From contig JAHDFD010000012.1 in the NCBI GenBank assembly GCA_020628375.1, positions 1 through 64,000 on the forward strand: DNA of 64,000 bases. The letters are read 5' to 3'. Below, piece after piece: positions 34,434-42,823 of the stretch. The position numbers and the translations under genes are program-made. Source of the DNA: Chitinophagales bacterium (GTDB lineage: Bacteria > Bacteroidota > Bacteroidia > Chitinophagales > UBA2359). The stretch's first letter is position 1. The number at the start of each line of letters is the position of its first letter. The notes under the pieces were generated by a model, which searched no databases, was not told the origin of the DNA, and was given only the letters and a program-made list of their open reading frames with translations.

Positions 34434-35477
34434 ATGTTCTGGATAATAACCATACTGATAATATTGGTGATTGCCCTGTCAGGGCTGTTCATATACTGCA
34501 AGCAACAGTTCGATCTGCCAAAAGCTTCTAACCTAATGATCGAAGAGGTCATTGACAATTCGTACAATAAACCAATATTTGGAGATATTCAAACGGTAAC
34601 ACTCAAAGATACAAAGATTTGTTACGAAGACGTTCCATCAGAAAATCCCGATGCAGAAGTGGTTTTATTGCTTCATGGTTTAACTCAGACAATGCTTAAT
34701 TTTCCACCACATTTTTGTCAATCATTCATTGATAAAGGTTACCGACTTATTCGGATAGATCATCAGGGAGGTGGAGGATCTTCATGGGTTAAAAGTTGGG
34801 GAAAACCCGATAAATACACACTTGAAGATATGGCAAGGCATGCTTCGCAAGTAATGGAGCATTTACAAATTGAACGCTATCATTTAGTGGGTATGTCTAT
34901 GGGGGGAATGATAGCCCAACAAATGACCATAGATTACTCTGATAAGGTTAAAAGCCTTACTTCTATTATGTCCTCACCTTATATGTTCAGTCCTTCGTTA
35001 CCAGATGTACCTAAAAAGTTTATTTTGGGTATTGCTTTTCTACTTATAAATTATGCTTGGAGGTTGAATACTTTAAAAGGAAAACTTCAGATCAATCTGG
35101 CTGCAAATCGTATGTTACAAGGCGATACTAGTTATGAATACGATGATCGAATAACGATCGAAGCTGCACATTTTGAAATAACACAGAAAAAAGGCTATAA
35201 TCCAAGATCGCGAGACCAGCACGGCTATGCAATTAAAAAATCTGGTTCAAGAATAGAAAAACTGAAACAAATAAATACACCTTCTTTGGTTATACATGGA
35301 ACAGAAGATCCTTTGGTACTACTAGAACATGGGAAAGCAAGTGCTGAGTGCATTCCAAATTGTAAAACCTTGTATCTCGAAGGTATGGGGCATCATCTTC
35401 CAAAGGCTTTCAATGAAGAAATCACTGGTGCTATTATTAGTTTAATTCAGAATAATTCAAGTTGCGATGTATATTGA
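34434..35477 (+). CDS. alpha/beta hydrolase, membrane-anchored
   Basis: 347 residues. An N-terminal membrane span (about residues 2-22) is followed by an alpha/beta-hydrolase fold: oxyanion loop LLLHGLTQT, nucleophile elbow GMSMGGM (Ser), then acid in HGTEDPLV and His in EGMGHHLP. It probably hydrolyses an ester or lipid at the inner membrane face. It may belong with the SDR and P450 genes, although a repeat-filled 450-bp gap separates them. Odd point: the last seven or eight codons and the stop (35453-35477) lie inside a copy of the palindromic repeat. Confidence 0.9.
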   Translation: MFWIITILIILVIALSGLFIYCKQQFDLPKASNLMIEEVIDNSYNKPIFGDIQTVTLKDTKICYEDVPSENPDAEVVLLLHGLTQTMLNFPPHFCQSFIDKGYRLIRIDHQGGGGSSWVKSWGKPDKYTLEDMARHASQVMEHLQIERYHLVGMSMGGMIAQQMTIDYSDKVKSLTSIMSSPYMFSPSLPDVPKKFILGIAFLLINYAWRLNTLKGKLQINLAANRMLQGDTSYEYDDRITIEAAHFEITQKKGYNPRSRDQHGYAIKKSGSRIEKLKQINTPSLVIHGTEDPLVLLEHGKASAECIPNCKTLYLEGMGHHLPKAFNEEITGAIISLIQNNSSCDVY

Positions 35478-35605
35478 CATTTTTGTACATAGACGACTGT
35501 TTAACAGACCATAGACCACAAAACCTTACTATTCATGATTATAATGGTTTTTTTGTGGACAATGGACTATTGTACTGTTGACAGTTGAGATTTATCACAA
35601 CTTAA
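35453..35605 (-). repeat. ~166-bp palindromic intergenic repeat, inverted copy overlapping a gene end
   Basis: It reads as the complement of 28704-28870: TAATTCAAGTTGCGATG ... GTTTAACAGACCATAGACC ... GTACTGTTGACAGTTGAG ... ATCACAACTTA. There is no MITE in it. Its left end supplies the C-terminus and stop codon of the alpha/beta hydrolase. Confidence 0.75.
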
Positions 35606-35635
35606 GCAAGTTAAAGCTCTACATTTGCACCTTCA

Positions 35636-36901
35636 ATGTCGCAACTAAAGAAAAAGGTAAAAAAAGAAACTTCATGGGGAATTGCTACCAAAGCAGTTAC
35701 TTTCCCGCTTTTCTTTCTTATCAATATCGTTTTAGCCAGAACATTAGGAGAAGACATGTGGGGAGCCTGGTCGTATTTCTTTTCCTTTTTTACCATAATG
35801 TACTTAATGGCACAGTTCGGGAATCGGGCTTCACAAAAATTCATAGCTCAGTATAATCATACCGAAGAACTGAAGTCTATAATCACTGCTTCCTTCATTA
35901 TTCGTTTAATAAGTGTACTTTTTTTTGCTACGCTTACAGCTTGGGGAGGATTCTACCTTGCCAATTTCATAGAACGCCCCGAATTTGAAAGATTATTCAT
36001 ATTTGGAGCAGGCGTTATTTTGATCGGCGGAATGGCAGAATGGCTTAAAGAAATTTTTACCGGATTACATGAAGTGAAGTATAATTTTCTGGTGTCGGTT
36101 ACTGAATTCAGTCTCAAGTTAGGTTTAATAGTTGTTTTGTTGAAATATAACTTTGATCTCTCAAGTATTCTGATCGCTTATTTTATTTCTTTATTGGTTG
36201 CAGTATTGGCAGGTGCACATTTTTTATTCTGGAGATTTTACTTCCCACTTAAACAAAAGATCGATCTTAGGAATTGGATTCGGGAAATTACAAGCTATAG
36301 CCTGCCCTTATTTTTTATTAGTATTGGATTTTTGATCGCCACTGAAGTCGATACCATTATGCTTGGCTGGTTGACCTCCGATGCTGAAACGGGTTATTAT
36401 GCCATTGCTAAACAGTTAGTTACCAAACTGCCACATGTTACTTATGCACTTGCTATGGGTAGTATGCCGGTTTTTGCGAAGTTATCGAACGATAATAAAA
36501 CCGAGCTTCAAAACTTATTTAAAAAGCTACTAAAGACAAATGGGCTTATTTTTGCACCCGTTTGTTTAGGAATGATAGCTTTATCATGGTTTTTTATTCC
36601 ACTTATTTATGGAGTAGAGTTCAAAGGAGCTGTTGTTCCGTTAATGATCTTAAGCATATATGTATTGGTATTTACCTTTTCAGTTTTCTATAATCGATTC
36701 CTCGATTTTCAGGGAAAAGCGAAGCAAAGAGCCATTCATTTGATAGGATCGTTGATTATCAATATCGGATTGAATTATTACTTAATTCCCAAATATGGTG
36801 CAGCAGGTGCCGCTTTTTCAACAGCAATTGCCTATTTACCTTATTTATTTTTGAATATTTTAGAAACAAACAGAATATTATTTCGTCAAGGAAATACGTA
36901 A
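35636..36901 (+). CDS. oligosaccharide/polysaccharide flippase (Wzx-like, MATE-type)
   Basis: 421 residues with about 12 hydrophobic spans across the whole length. Wording such as WGIATKAVTFPLFFLINIVL with LARTLG at the N-terminus, EVDTIMLGWL near residue 240 and FLDFQGKAKQRA near 360 is typical of the polysaccharide-synthesis flippase family. It would move lipid-linked sugar units across the inner membrane. It is followed by UDP-glucose dehydrogenase, which makes the UDP-glucuronate used in such surface polymers, so the two form a plausible capsule or exopolysaccharide pair. The lipid-linked substrate is unknown. Confidence 0.88.
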   Translation: MSQLKKKVKKETSWGIATKAVTFPLFFLINIVLARTLGEDMWGAWSYFFSFFTIMYLMAQFGNRASQKFIAQYNHTEELKSIITASFIIRLISVLFFATLTAWGGFYLANFIERPEFERLFIFGAGVILIGGMAEWLKEIFTGLHEVKYNFLVSVTEFSLKLGLIVVLLKYNFDLSSILIAYFISLLVAVLAGAHFLFWRFYFPLKQKIDLRNWIREITSYSLPLFFISIGFLIATEVDTIMLGWLTSDAETGYYAIAKQLVTKLPHVTYALAMGSMPVFAKLSNDNKTELQNLFKKLLKTNGLIFAPVCLGMIALSWFFIPLIYGVEFKGAVVPLMILSIYVLVFTFSVFYNRFLDFQGKAKQRAIHLIGSLIINIGLNYYLIPKYGAAGAAFSTAIAYLPYLFLNILETNRILFRQGNT

Positions 36902-36985
36902 AGATCATAGCTTAAATACTTACAGAATTTAGGCTTGCTTTACCAGAAAAACATTAATTAACTATTTCGAACTAAAAAATTGAAT

Positions 36986-38317
36986 ATGAATATTGCGGTA
37001 GTTGGAACAGGCTATGTTGGTTCAGTATCAGGATCTTGTTTTGCAGAAACAGGTAATCAGGTTATTTGTGTCGATATCGATCAGCGTAAAGTAGATATGC
37101 TGAATGATGGAATTCCTCCTATTTATGAGCCTGGTCTTGAAGATGTTTTAAGAAGAAATTTAGATGCAGGTCGCTTAACCTTCACAACAAATTTGAAGGA
37201 AGCAGTAGATCAGGCTGAAATTATTTTTCTTGCATTGCCGACTCCTCCGGGAGAAGATGGTTCAGCAGATTTAAAATACGTTTTAAAAGTAGCTGAAGAC
37301 ATTAGCCATATCATTACAGAATATAAAATTATCGTTAATAAAAGTACGGTTCCTGTTGGAACAGCTGAAAAGGTTGCCAATGTGATTCGTGCAAATACAG
37401 ATGTTGAATTTGATGTAGTTTCTAATCCTGAATTTTTGCGTGAAGGACAAGCAATCAACGACTTTCTGAAACCTGACAGAGTAGTAGTTGGTGTTGATTC
37501 TGAAAAAGCAGGGGAAAGAATGAAAACATTATATGCACCTTTCGTTCGTCAGGGCAATCCTATTTATGTAATGGATGTTCGTTCAGCTGAATTAACCAAA
37601 TATGCTGCAAATTCTTACCTTGCTGCGCGTATTTCATTTATGAACGAGATCGCAAACATTTGCGAAAGAGTAGGAGCAGATGTAAATAATGTGCGTATTG
37701 GTATGGGTAGCGATTCAAGAATTGGAAAACAATTTCTTTACGCAGGTGTAGGTTATGGAGGAAGCTGTTTCCCTAAAGATGTAACGGCTTTACACAGAAC
37801 TTCACGTGAATATGGTTACGAGTTCAACATACTTGATTCTGTAATTAATGTAAATGCGAATCAACGACAATTATATATCGAAAAAGTAAAGAACTACTTT
37901 AACAACGATTTGAACGGCAAACATTTCGCACTATGGGGCTTAGCTTTCAAACCAAACACCGATGATATTCGTGAAGCACCGGCAATAGATATTATTCGTG
38001 CTTTACTGGATGCAGGTGCTACTGTTTCAGCTTTCGATCCTGAGGCAATGGATAATGTGAAAGAAATTTACGGTGATGAAGTAAATTTTGTTGATGCAGG
38101 TTATGAAGCCTTATCAAATGCCGATGCTTTACTGATTGTTACTGAATGGCATATCTTCCGTACACCTGATTTTAAGAAAATGAAATCACTAATGAAATCT
38201 CCAGTGATCTTTGATGGAAGAAATCTTTACGATCTTAAAAACATTGAGGCTGAAGGTTTTTACTACGAAAGTGTAGGACGTCAGGTTGTTCCTCACCCAA
38301 TGAGTGAAGAGGTTTAA
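36986..38317 (+). CDS. ugd: UDP-glucose 6-dehydrogenase
   Basis: 443 residues from ATG at 36986 (TTG at 36980 is also in frame). MNIAVVGTGYVGSVSGSCFA is the NAD-binding fold. The active site has GYGGSCFPKD with the catalytic Cys, and EFLREG and KSTVPVGT are conserved. It oxidises UDP-glucose twice to UDP-glucuronate with NAD+. It follows the flippase by 84 bp and ends at a strong hairpin terminator, so the surface-polysaccharide unit is separated from the secreted-protein operon downstream. Confidence 0.96.
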   Translation: MNIAVVGTGYVGSVSGSCFAETGNQVICVDIDQRKVDMLNDGIPPIYEPGLEDVLRRNLDAGRLTFTTNLKEAVDQAEIIFLALPTPPGEDGSADLKYVLKVAEDISHIITEYKIIVNKSTVPVGTAEKVANVIRANTDVEFDVVSNPEFLREGQAINDFLKPDRVVVGVDSEKAGERMKTLYAPFVRQGNPIYVMDVRSAELTKYAANSYLAARISFMNEIANICERVGADVNNVRIGMGSDSRIGKQFLYAGVGYGGSCFPKDVTALHRTSREYGYEFNILDSVINVNANQRQLYIEKVKNYFNNDLNGKHFALWGLAFKPNTDDIREAPAIDIIRALLDAGATVSAFDPEAMDNVKEIYGDEVNFVDAGYEALSNADALLIVTEWHIFRTPDFKKMKSLMKSPVIFDGRNLYDLKNIEAEGFYYESVGRQVVPHPMSEEV

Positions 38318-38341
38318 ACTTAGAATTTTAAAACAATTTTC

Positions 38342-38377
38342 AAGCCCGATCCGGTAATTCTGGATCGGGCTTTTTTT
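38342..38377 (+). terminator. strong Rho-independent terminator
   Basis: AAGCCCGATCC (38342-38352) pairs with GGATCGGGCTT (38362-38372), followed by seven T. It closes the flippase-ugd unit. Confidence 0.92.
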
Positions 38378-38433
38378 ATAGCTGAAAAAAACTTGGCACG
38401 CGTTTAGATATAGCAGTATTGAAAGAAAGTCAT

Positions 38434-38454
38434 AAACACTGACAATCAGTGTTT
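38434..38454 (+). promoter_or_regulatory. perfect hairpin/operator-like palindrome before the split-domain operon
   Basis: AAACACTGA and TCAGTGTTT are perfect 9-bp arms around a CAA loop, 42 bp before the ATG of the first small secreted protein. It could be an operator or an RNA hairpin in the leader. It has no T-run, so it is not a standard terminator. Confidence 0.55.
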
Positions 38455-38496
38455 TGAAGGAGTAAGAAAGTAATTTCTAAACTTAAATTTTAAGAA

Positions 38497-39693
38497 ATGT
38501 GCCAAGCGAGAAAAGTATTTTTTCTCGTACTAGCAATCGTTTGCCTGAACTATTACACGGTAAATGCTCAGTGCGAGTGTACACTCACTCAAGGAAATCT
38601 TGAAACTACGATCGAACCCATACAGGGTAACGAAACAGCAGTCTCATTTTACCAATATAATACACCAAGTGGAGCAAGTTCAAATACTAGCTTTGAGCAA
38701 GCCGATTATGCAACTATTTTCCTTTATGAGGATACGAATACGGGTGTGATCAGTTTGATCATCATCTTCGATTCTGCCGGACAAGGTGATGCAGATGGTG
38801 GAAATGCTTCTATCGGTTTCAATTTCGATTGTTTTGATGATAATCCTACCATAGAGTTTTCAGATGATCCGGGTGAAGTTACTGGTTTGGGTGGAACCTG
38901 GGCTTGGGCCCCTTGTTGTACAGATGGTGCTGTTATAAGTGGATTGGATTGTACTAGTACTTTCGATCTTCTTGTAAATATAGGTGCAGGTATCACTAAT
39001 TTTCAATGGCTTTCTGGAAGCGATAATATAGCCCTTAATCCCGATGTAGTTGAATTACCCTCATTGAACTTGCCAATTACAATTAACTGCTCAGTTGGAA
39101 ATGACAAGGATAAAGATGGTGTTCCTGATGAACGAGACTTAGATGATGATAATGATGGCATTTTAGATACTGTTGAAGGAAATGGAGACTTTGATGGTGA
39201 TGGTGTTATAAACAGCTTAGACTCCGATTCTGACAACGATGGTATTCCTGATGCCATAGAAGCATGTGGCTTCGGAACGGTCATGAATTCATTTAATGAT
39301 GTTTGTGTATTAGCTGGAATTAAAGATTGTGAAGGAGTTATCCAAACTTGTACACCTATGAATAGTGACGATGATGCTTTCCCCGATTACCTCGATCTCG
39401 ATTCTGATAATGATGGTTGTTCAGATGCCGAAGAATCAGGTATAGTCGTAAATGGAACACCCACTGTAAATGCTTGTGGTTTAATTGATGGAATTTGCTT
39501 TGATCCCGAAAACGACGATTGGCTTTTTGATAGAGTTACAGAATTCGTTTGTCCACCCAATTTAACTATACAATGTGATTCCGATTTGCCAGATGCTTTT
39601 GTAAACCTTACACAGTTTTTGAATGCCGGAGGCGTTGCTGAAGATGATTGTGGAGAATTAGATTTTGAACTTATAAATGAAACAGTAGAATGA
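38497..39693 (+). CDS. small secreted protein 1: TSP3 repeats and C-terminal half-HYR module
   Basis: 398 residues; signal peptide ends at NAQ. The N-terminal domain (about 25-200) is beta-rich with paired Cys (CECTL, CCTDG). Next come thrombospondin type 3-like calcium-binding repeats ([42 protein letters not shown]). The last ~47 residues start [15 protein letters not shown] and stop at FELINETVE. The same module closes the next three proteins and equals the first half of an HYR-like domain. Its TGA overlaps the next ATG (ATGA, 39690-39693), so translation is coupled. No T9SS sorting domain is present. Function: probable surface or matrix component. Confidence 0.85.
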   Translation: MCQARKVFFLVLAIVCLNYYTVNAQCECTLTQGNLETTIEPIQGNETAVSFYQYNTPSGASSNTSFEQADYATIFLYEDTNTGVISLIIIFDSAGQGDADGGNASIGFNFDCFDDNPTIEFSDDPGEVTGLGGTWAWAPCCTDGAVISGLDCTSTFDLLVNIGAGITNFQWLSGSDNIALNPDVVELPSLNLPITINCSVGNDKDKDGVPDERDLDDDNDGILDTVEGNGDFDGDGVINSLDSDSDNDGIPDAIEACGFGTVMNSFNDVCVLAGIKDCEGVIQTCTPMNSDDDAFPDYLDLDSDNDGCSDAEESGIVVNGTPTVNACGLIDGICFDPENDDWLFDRVTEFVCPPNLTIQCDSDLPDAFVNLTQFLNAGGVAEDDCGELDFELINETVE

Positions 39694-40874
39694 AAATAGT
39701 TGTGTACAATATAATTGCTGTTTGCTTTTCTACCCTCTTCATTTCATCTTATGTGAATGCACAAATACTTGATGAATGTTGTGATGGTGCAGGTGTTGGC
39801 ACTAATGGTGCAGAATTAATTAACTGGGGGAATTTTGAATGCTTACCAGTAAGTGCAAATGCTGCTACAATAGAAGCAAGTTGCGGTTCCAATCAAATCG
39901 ATATCGATCCGGGATTTGGTGTACAAACAGGTTGCGCTCAAGATAATTTCTTTTCAGTCATCAATCCTCAATTAACTACTAATTGTTATGCAGGTGGAAG
40001 CGATTTCAGTGAACCGATCATTGATCCTAATGGAAATGTTATCGGACCAGGTAATAGAGCATTATTTGTAAATGGAGGAGATTCAGACGAAATCTTCTGT
40101 TTTGATATTCCTACCATAGCTTGTAGAAGCTATTGTTTTTCGGCTTATGTATATACCGATTGTTGTGGAAATGATGCCATAGGCGATGATGATTTTCCAA
40201 ACGATGTAAATGATGGCAATCCTTCTGCTGTTGGCTTTAGTGCCGATGGTGTGATTATTAATCAGCCGGTACAGGTAGCCCCAAATACAGGATGGAATGG
40301 TTTTGCAGCAACCTTCGCAGGAACCGGAGCTAACGTACGACTTTGTGTTATTGACGCAGAACCTGCTGGAGGAGGAAATGATTGGGTTTTGGATAATGTG
40401 AGTACCTATCCTATTGATGTAACACCAGAAATAAGCCCCATAGCTGATATTGAATTTTGTGCTAGTTCAGAAACGGTTGAAGTAGATATTTCAGCTTGCT
40501 CAGCGAATGCAGTTCCATTTACAGTAACTGTTACAAGTGATAATGCCAATGTAAACACGAATAGTCCAATTATAGTAAATGATATTAATGATTTTCCAGT
40601 TGATCTTATTGTCACCGGAAATACTGTTGGAAGTTCAACACTAACAGTTGATGTTACAGATAATAATGGTTGTACCGCTGAAGATATCAGCTTTAATGTA
40701 AACTTTTTAGGAAGACCTGTAGATATAGTTTGCCCACCTGATTATACCATACAATGCGATAGTGATTTAACCCCATCTTTCATTAATGCTACACAATTCT
40801 TAGATGCAGGTGGAAGCATAATAGATGGTTGTGGAACTGTTGAATTTCAATGTGTAAACGAAAGAATAGAATGA
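39690..40874 (+). CDS. small secreted protein 2 with C-terminal half-HYR module
   Basis: 394 residues; signal peptide to VNAQ. The N-terminal ~220 residues resemble a carbohydrate-binding-like jelly roll ([10 protein letters not shown] ... [20 protein letters not shown] ... [20 protein letters not shown]), followed by an Ig-like domain ([11 protein letters not shown]...). The tail from 40731 ([17 protein letters not shown] ... [11 protein letters not shown]) is the shared module, here with an extra Cys near the end. The start ATG and stop TGA each overlap the neighbouring gene by 4 bp. There is no sorting domain of its own. The binding target is unknown. Confidence 0.84.
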   Translation: MKIVVYNIIAVCFSTLFISSYVNAQILDECCDGAGVGTNGAELINWGNFECLPVSANAATIEASCGSNQIDIDPGFGVQTGCAQDNFFSVINPQLTTNCYAGGSDFSEPIIDPNGNVIGPGNRALFVNGGDSDEIFCFDIPTIACRSYCFSAYVYTDCCGNDAIGDDDFPNDVNDGNPSAVGFSADGVIINQPVQVAPNTGWNGFAATFAGTGANVRLCVIDAEPAGGGNDWVLDNVSTYPIDVTPEISPIADIEFCASSETVEVDISACSANAVPFTVTVTSDNANVNTNSPIIVNDINDFPVDLIVTGNTVGSSTLTVDVTDNNGCTAEDISFNVNFLGRPVDIVCPPDYTIQCDSDLTPSFINATQFLDAGGSIIDGCGTVEFQCVNERIE

Positions 40875-42121
40875 ATAGTACACAAAAGTATAATATAAAA
40901 ACCGTCTTATTCCTCTTGATTATTCTATTCATGCAGGATTTGAAAGCACAGGTTTTGCCGCCTAATCCTCAGGATTGTAATACAGGCTCATCAGTAGGAA
41001 ATAATATCACAACTGCTGATGGAAACTCAAATTTCTATTCAGGAAATCCTCAGTTAACGGGTGGCGCTTTGGTGCTTTCCGATAATGCAGGAGATGCGAA
41101 TACTTTTGAATATAGTACAACTATAACATCTACCGACCTGATTTGTGATAATTATTATAATACAGGTGGAAATGGAAATGGGATCAATCCGAACGCAAAT
41201 GCTTTTCCTGAAGGGCCGGATTTATTGATTCAAATTCCTGTTCCTGCAGATAAAAGAGAATCCTGTGCAGGTGGCGAGATCACTATAATTCTAAGAGGTG
41301 ATTTTAACAACACTTGTGAAGTTGCTTATCTGGTAGATGAAAGTGGAATTATTCTTGGACAATCACAGGTTACAGGTTTTGGTGAAACTGCTTCTTGTGC
41401 ACAACCTATTGGTGTTGCACTAACAGTGCCACTTACTTCCCAGGGGTTGAAGTCAGGTGCTGAAGATGGGGTTATAGAATTACAAATAAGAACAAATGGG
41501 AATCCTAATCTGGTTGACAATGGTTTTTCCGGATCTGAAGTGGACGGAACTTGTCACTCTTCTAATAGAGATCAAGACACAGATGGCTTAGCTGGTTCAG
41601 ATGGTGTGTGTATGCAAGTATCGAGTTTTATCTGGGAAATGGAACAACTTCGGGTACCAAGTATTGATAGCCCAAATCAGGAAATTTGCTCAGGAGATAA
41701 TGCTACTTTCAATGCCACTTGTCCTGATTGCACTTTCACAAGCCCTACTACAAATTGGTATAATGCTTCAAGTGGAGGTTCGCTGGTAGCTAGTGGTGCA
41801 AGCTTTACACCAACAACGGGTGATTTAGCTGAAGAAGGAGCTTTCTCGAATACCAATACAACAGGTGCTCCGATAAGCTACACTTTTTATGCTGAAAACA
41901 CTTGTCCTGCTGGTTGTATAACTGACAGAACCGAAGTAACAGTATTGGTTTATCCTCAATTAATAATCACTTGTCCTAATGATCTATCCATTCAATGCGA
42001 TAGTGAATTAAGTAATTCTTTTCAAAATGAAACACAATTTTTTACTGCCGGAGGAGCAATCGAAGGTGGTTGTGGCGATGGACCTGTAGAATTTCAATGT
42101 GTAAGCGAAAGAATAGAATAA
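40871..42121 (+). CDS. small secreted protein 3 with Ig-like domain and C-terminal half-HYR module
   Basis: 416 residues from the ATG at 40871, which overlaps the upstream TGA; an in-frame ATG at 40850 would add seven basic residues inside the previous gene and is less likely. Signal peptide to LKAQ. A beta domain with Cys pairs (about 25-250) is followed by an Ig-like domain of the CHU type (NQEICSGDNATFNATCPDC with TNWYNASSGG). The tail from 41972 (CPNDLSIQCDSELSNSF ... VEFQCVSERIE) is the shared module. It is coupled to genes on both sides. No sorting domain. Confidence 0.84.
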   Translation: MNSTQKYNIKTVLFLLIILFMQDLKAQVLPPNPQDCNTGSSVGNNITTADGNSNFYSGNPQLTGGALVLSDNAGDANTFEYSTTITSTDLICDNYYNTGGNGNGINPNANAFPEGPDLLIQIPVPADKRESCAGGEITIILRGDFNNTCEVAYLVDESGIILGQSQVTGFGETASCAQPIGVALTVPLTSQGLKSGAEDGVIELQIRTNGNPNLVDNGFSGSEVDGTCHSSNRDQDTDGLAGSDGVCMQVSSFIWEMEQLRVPSIDSPNQEICSGDNATFNATCPDCTFTSPTTNWYNASSGGSLVASGASFTPTTGDLAEEGAFSNTNTTGAPISYTFYAENTCPAGCITDRTEVTVLVYPQLIITCPNDLSIQCDSELSNSFQNETQFFTAGGAIEGGCGDGPVEFQCVSERIE

Positions 42122-42122
42122 T

Positions 42123-42797
42123 ATGAAGAGTAATAACATGCACATAAAAACATTAATAGTTTTTTGCCTGAACTGTTTTCTTTTATCAGAAATAGCTCAG
42201 GCACATGCTGTTCAGATAGTGTACTGTACACTTACGACAGGAGAGATAAGAGTATATCTAGAACACTGGCATTCTGATCAAACCAATGCGAGTATTCAGC
42301 AATCGGTGTTGAATATGAATGTAACTGTTAATGGTGTTACAACTCCATTGTCAACTGCTGGTAATGGCTTTATTAATAATACACCTATAGGAAGTTTACC
42401 AGGCTGTGCTACTGCTGTTCAAGTGGCTTATGCTTGTACTCAAGCCGAAATAAATTGTTGTAATGGTTTAGCTGCCAATTCTTATAACGACTGGATCTAT
42501 TTTGATTTTCCACCTCCGGGTTGTGAGGTGCCGGTTACGATAGAAATAATTAATGCAACAGACCCAACATTTACCTTAGTTGAGGGGTGTAATAACCTTT
42601 TCCCTTCAACAATTACAGAAACATTTCAAGATCTTTTAGCACCAACAATGGTTTGCCCTGAAGATCTTGATATTCAATGCGACGACGACTTACCTGATCC
42701 ATATATCAACTATACACAGTTTTTAGCTAATGGCGGAAGTGCCGAAGATGCCTGTGGAATAGTTAATTATCAATTTTTAGGAGAAGTAATTCAATAA
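42123..42797 (+). CDS. small secreted protein 4 with C-terminal half-HYR module
   Basis: 224 residues; signal peptide to AQA (ATG at 42123, one base after the previous stop). The N-terminal domain (VQIVYCTLTTGEIRVYLEHW, CTQAEINCCNG, WIYFDFPPPGC) is not one I recognise. The tail from 42654 (CPEDLDIQCDDDLPDPYINY ... NYQFLGEVIQ) is the shared module. The giant gene starts 26 bp later. If the two proteins were fused, this tail plus the start of the giant protein would make one complete HYR-like domain. No sorting domain. Confidence 0.84.
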   Translation: MKSNNMHIKTLIVFCLNCFLLSEIAQAHAVQIVYCTLTTGEIRVYLEHWHSDQTNASIQQSVLNMNVTVNGVTTPLSTAGNGFINNTPIGSLPGCATAVQVAYACTQAEINCCNGLAANSYNDWIYFDFPPPGCEVPVTIEIINATDPTFTLVEGCNNLFPSTITETFQDLLAPTMVCPEDLDIQCDDDLPDPYINYTQFLANGGSAEDACGIVNYQFLGEVIQ

Positions 42798-42823
42798 CTC
42801 CCAAACTTTAAAAACGCTTAACT

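Noticed and set aside
35611..35844. Reverse frame opposite the flippase start
   Set aside because: It is antisense to a well-supported membrane protein and has no recognisable features.
38391..38408. Possible sigma-54 promoter (CTTGGCACG...)
   Set aside because: The -24 word fits, but the -12 GC dinucleotide at the required 10-bp distance is absent.
42798..42823. Possible frameshift joining gene 4 to the giant gene into one protein
   Set aside because: Gene 4 ends with a clean stop, the giant has its own ATG and a full signal peptide, and the same half-module end occurs in three other genes, so a sequencing error is unlikely.
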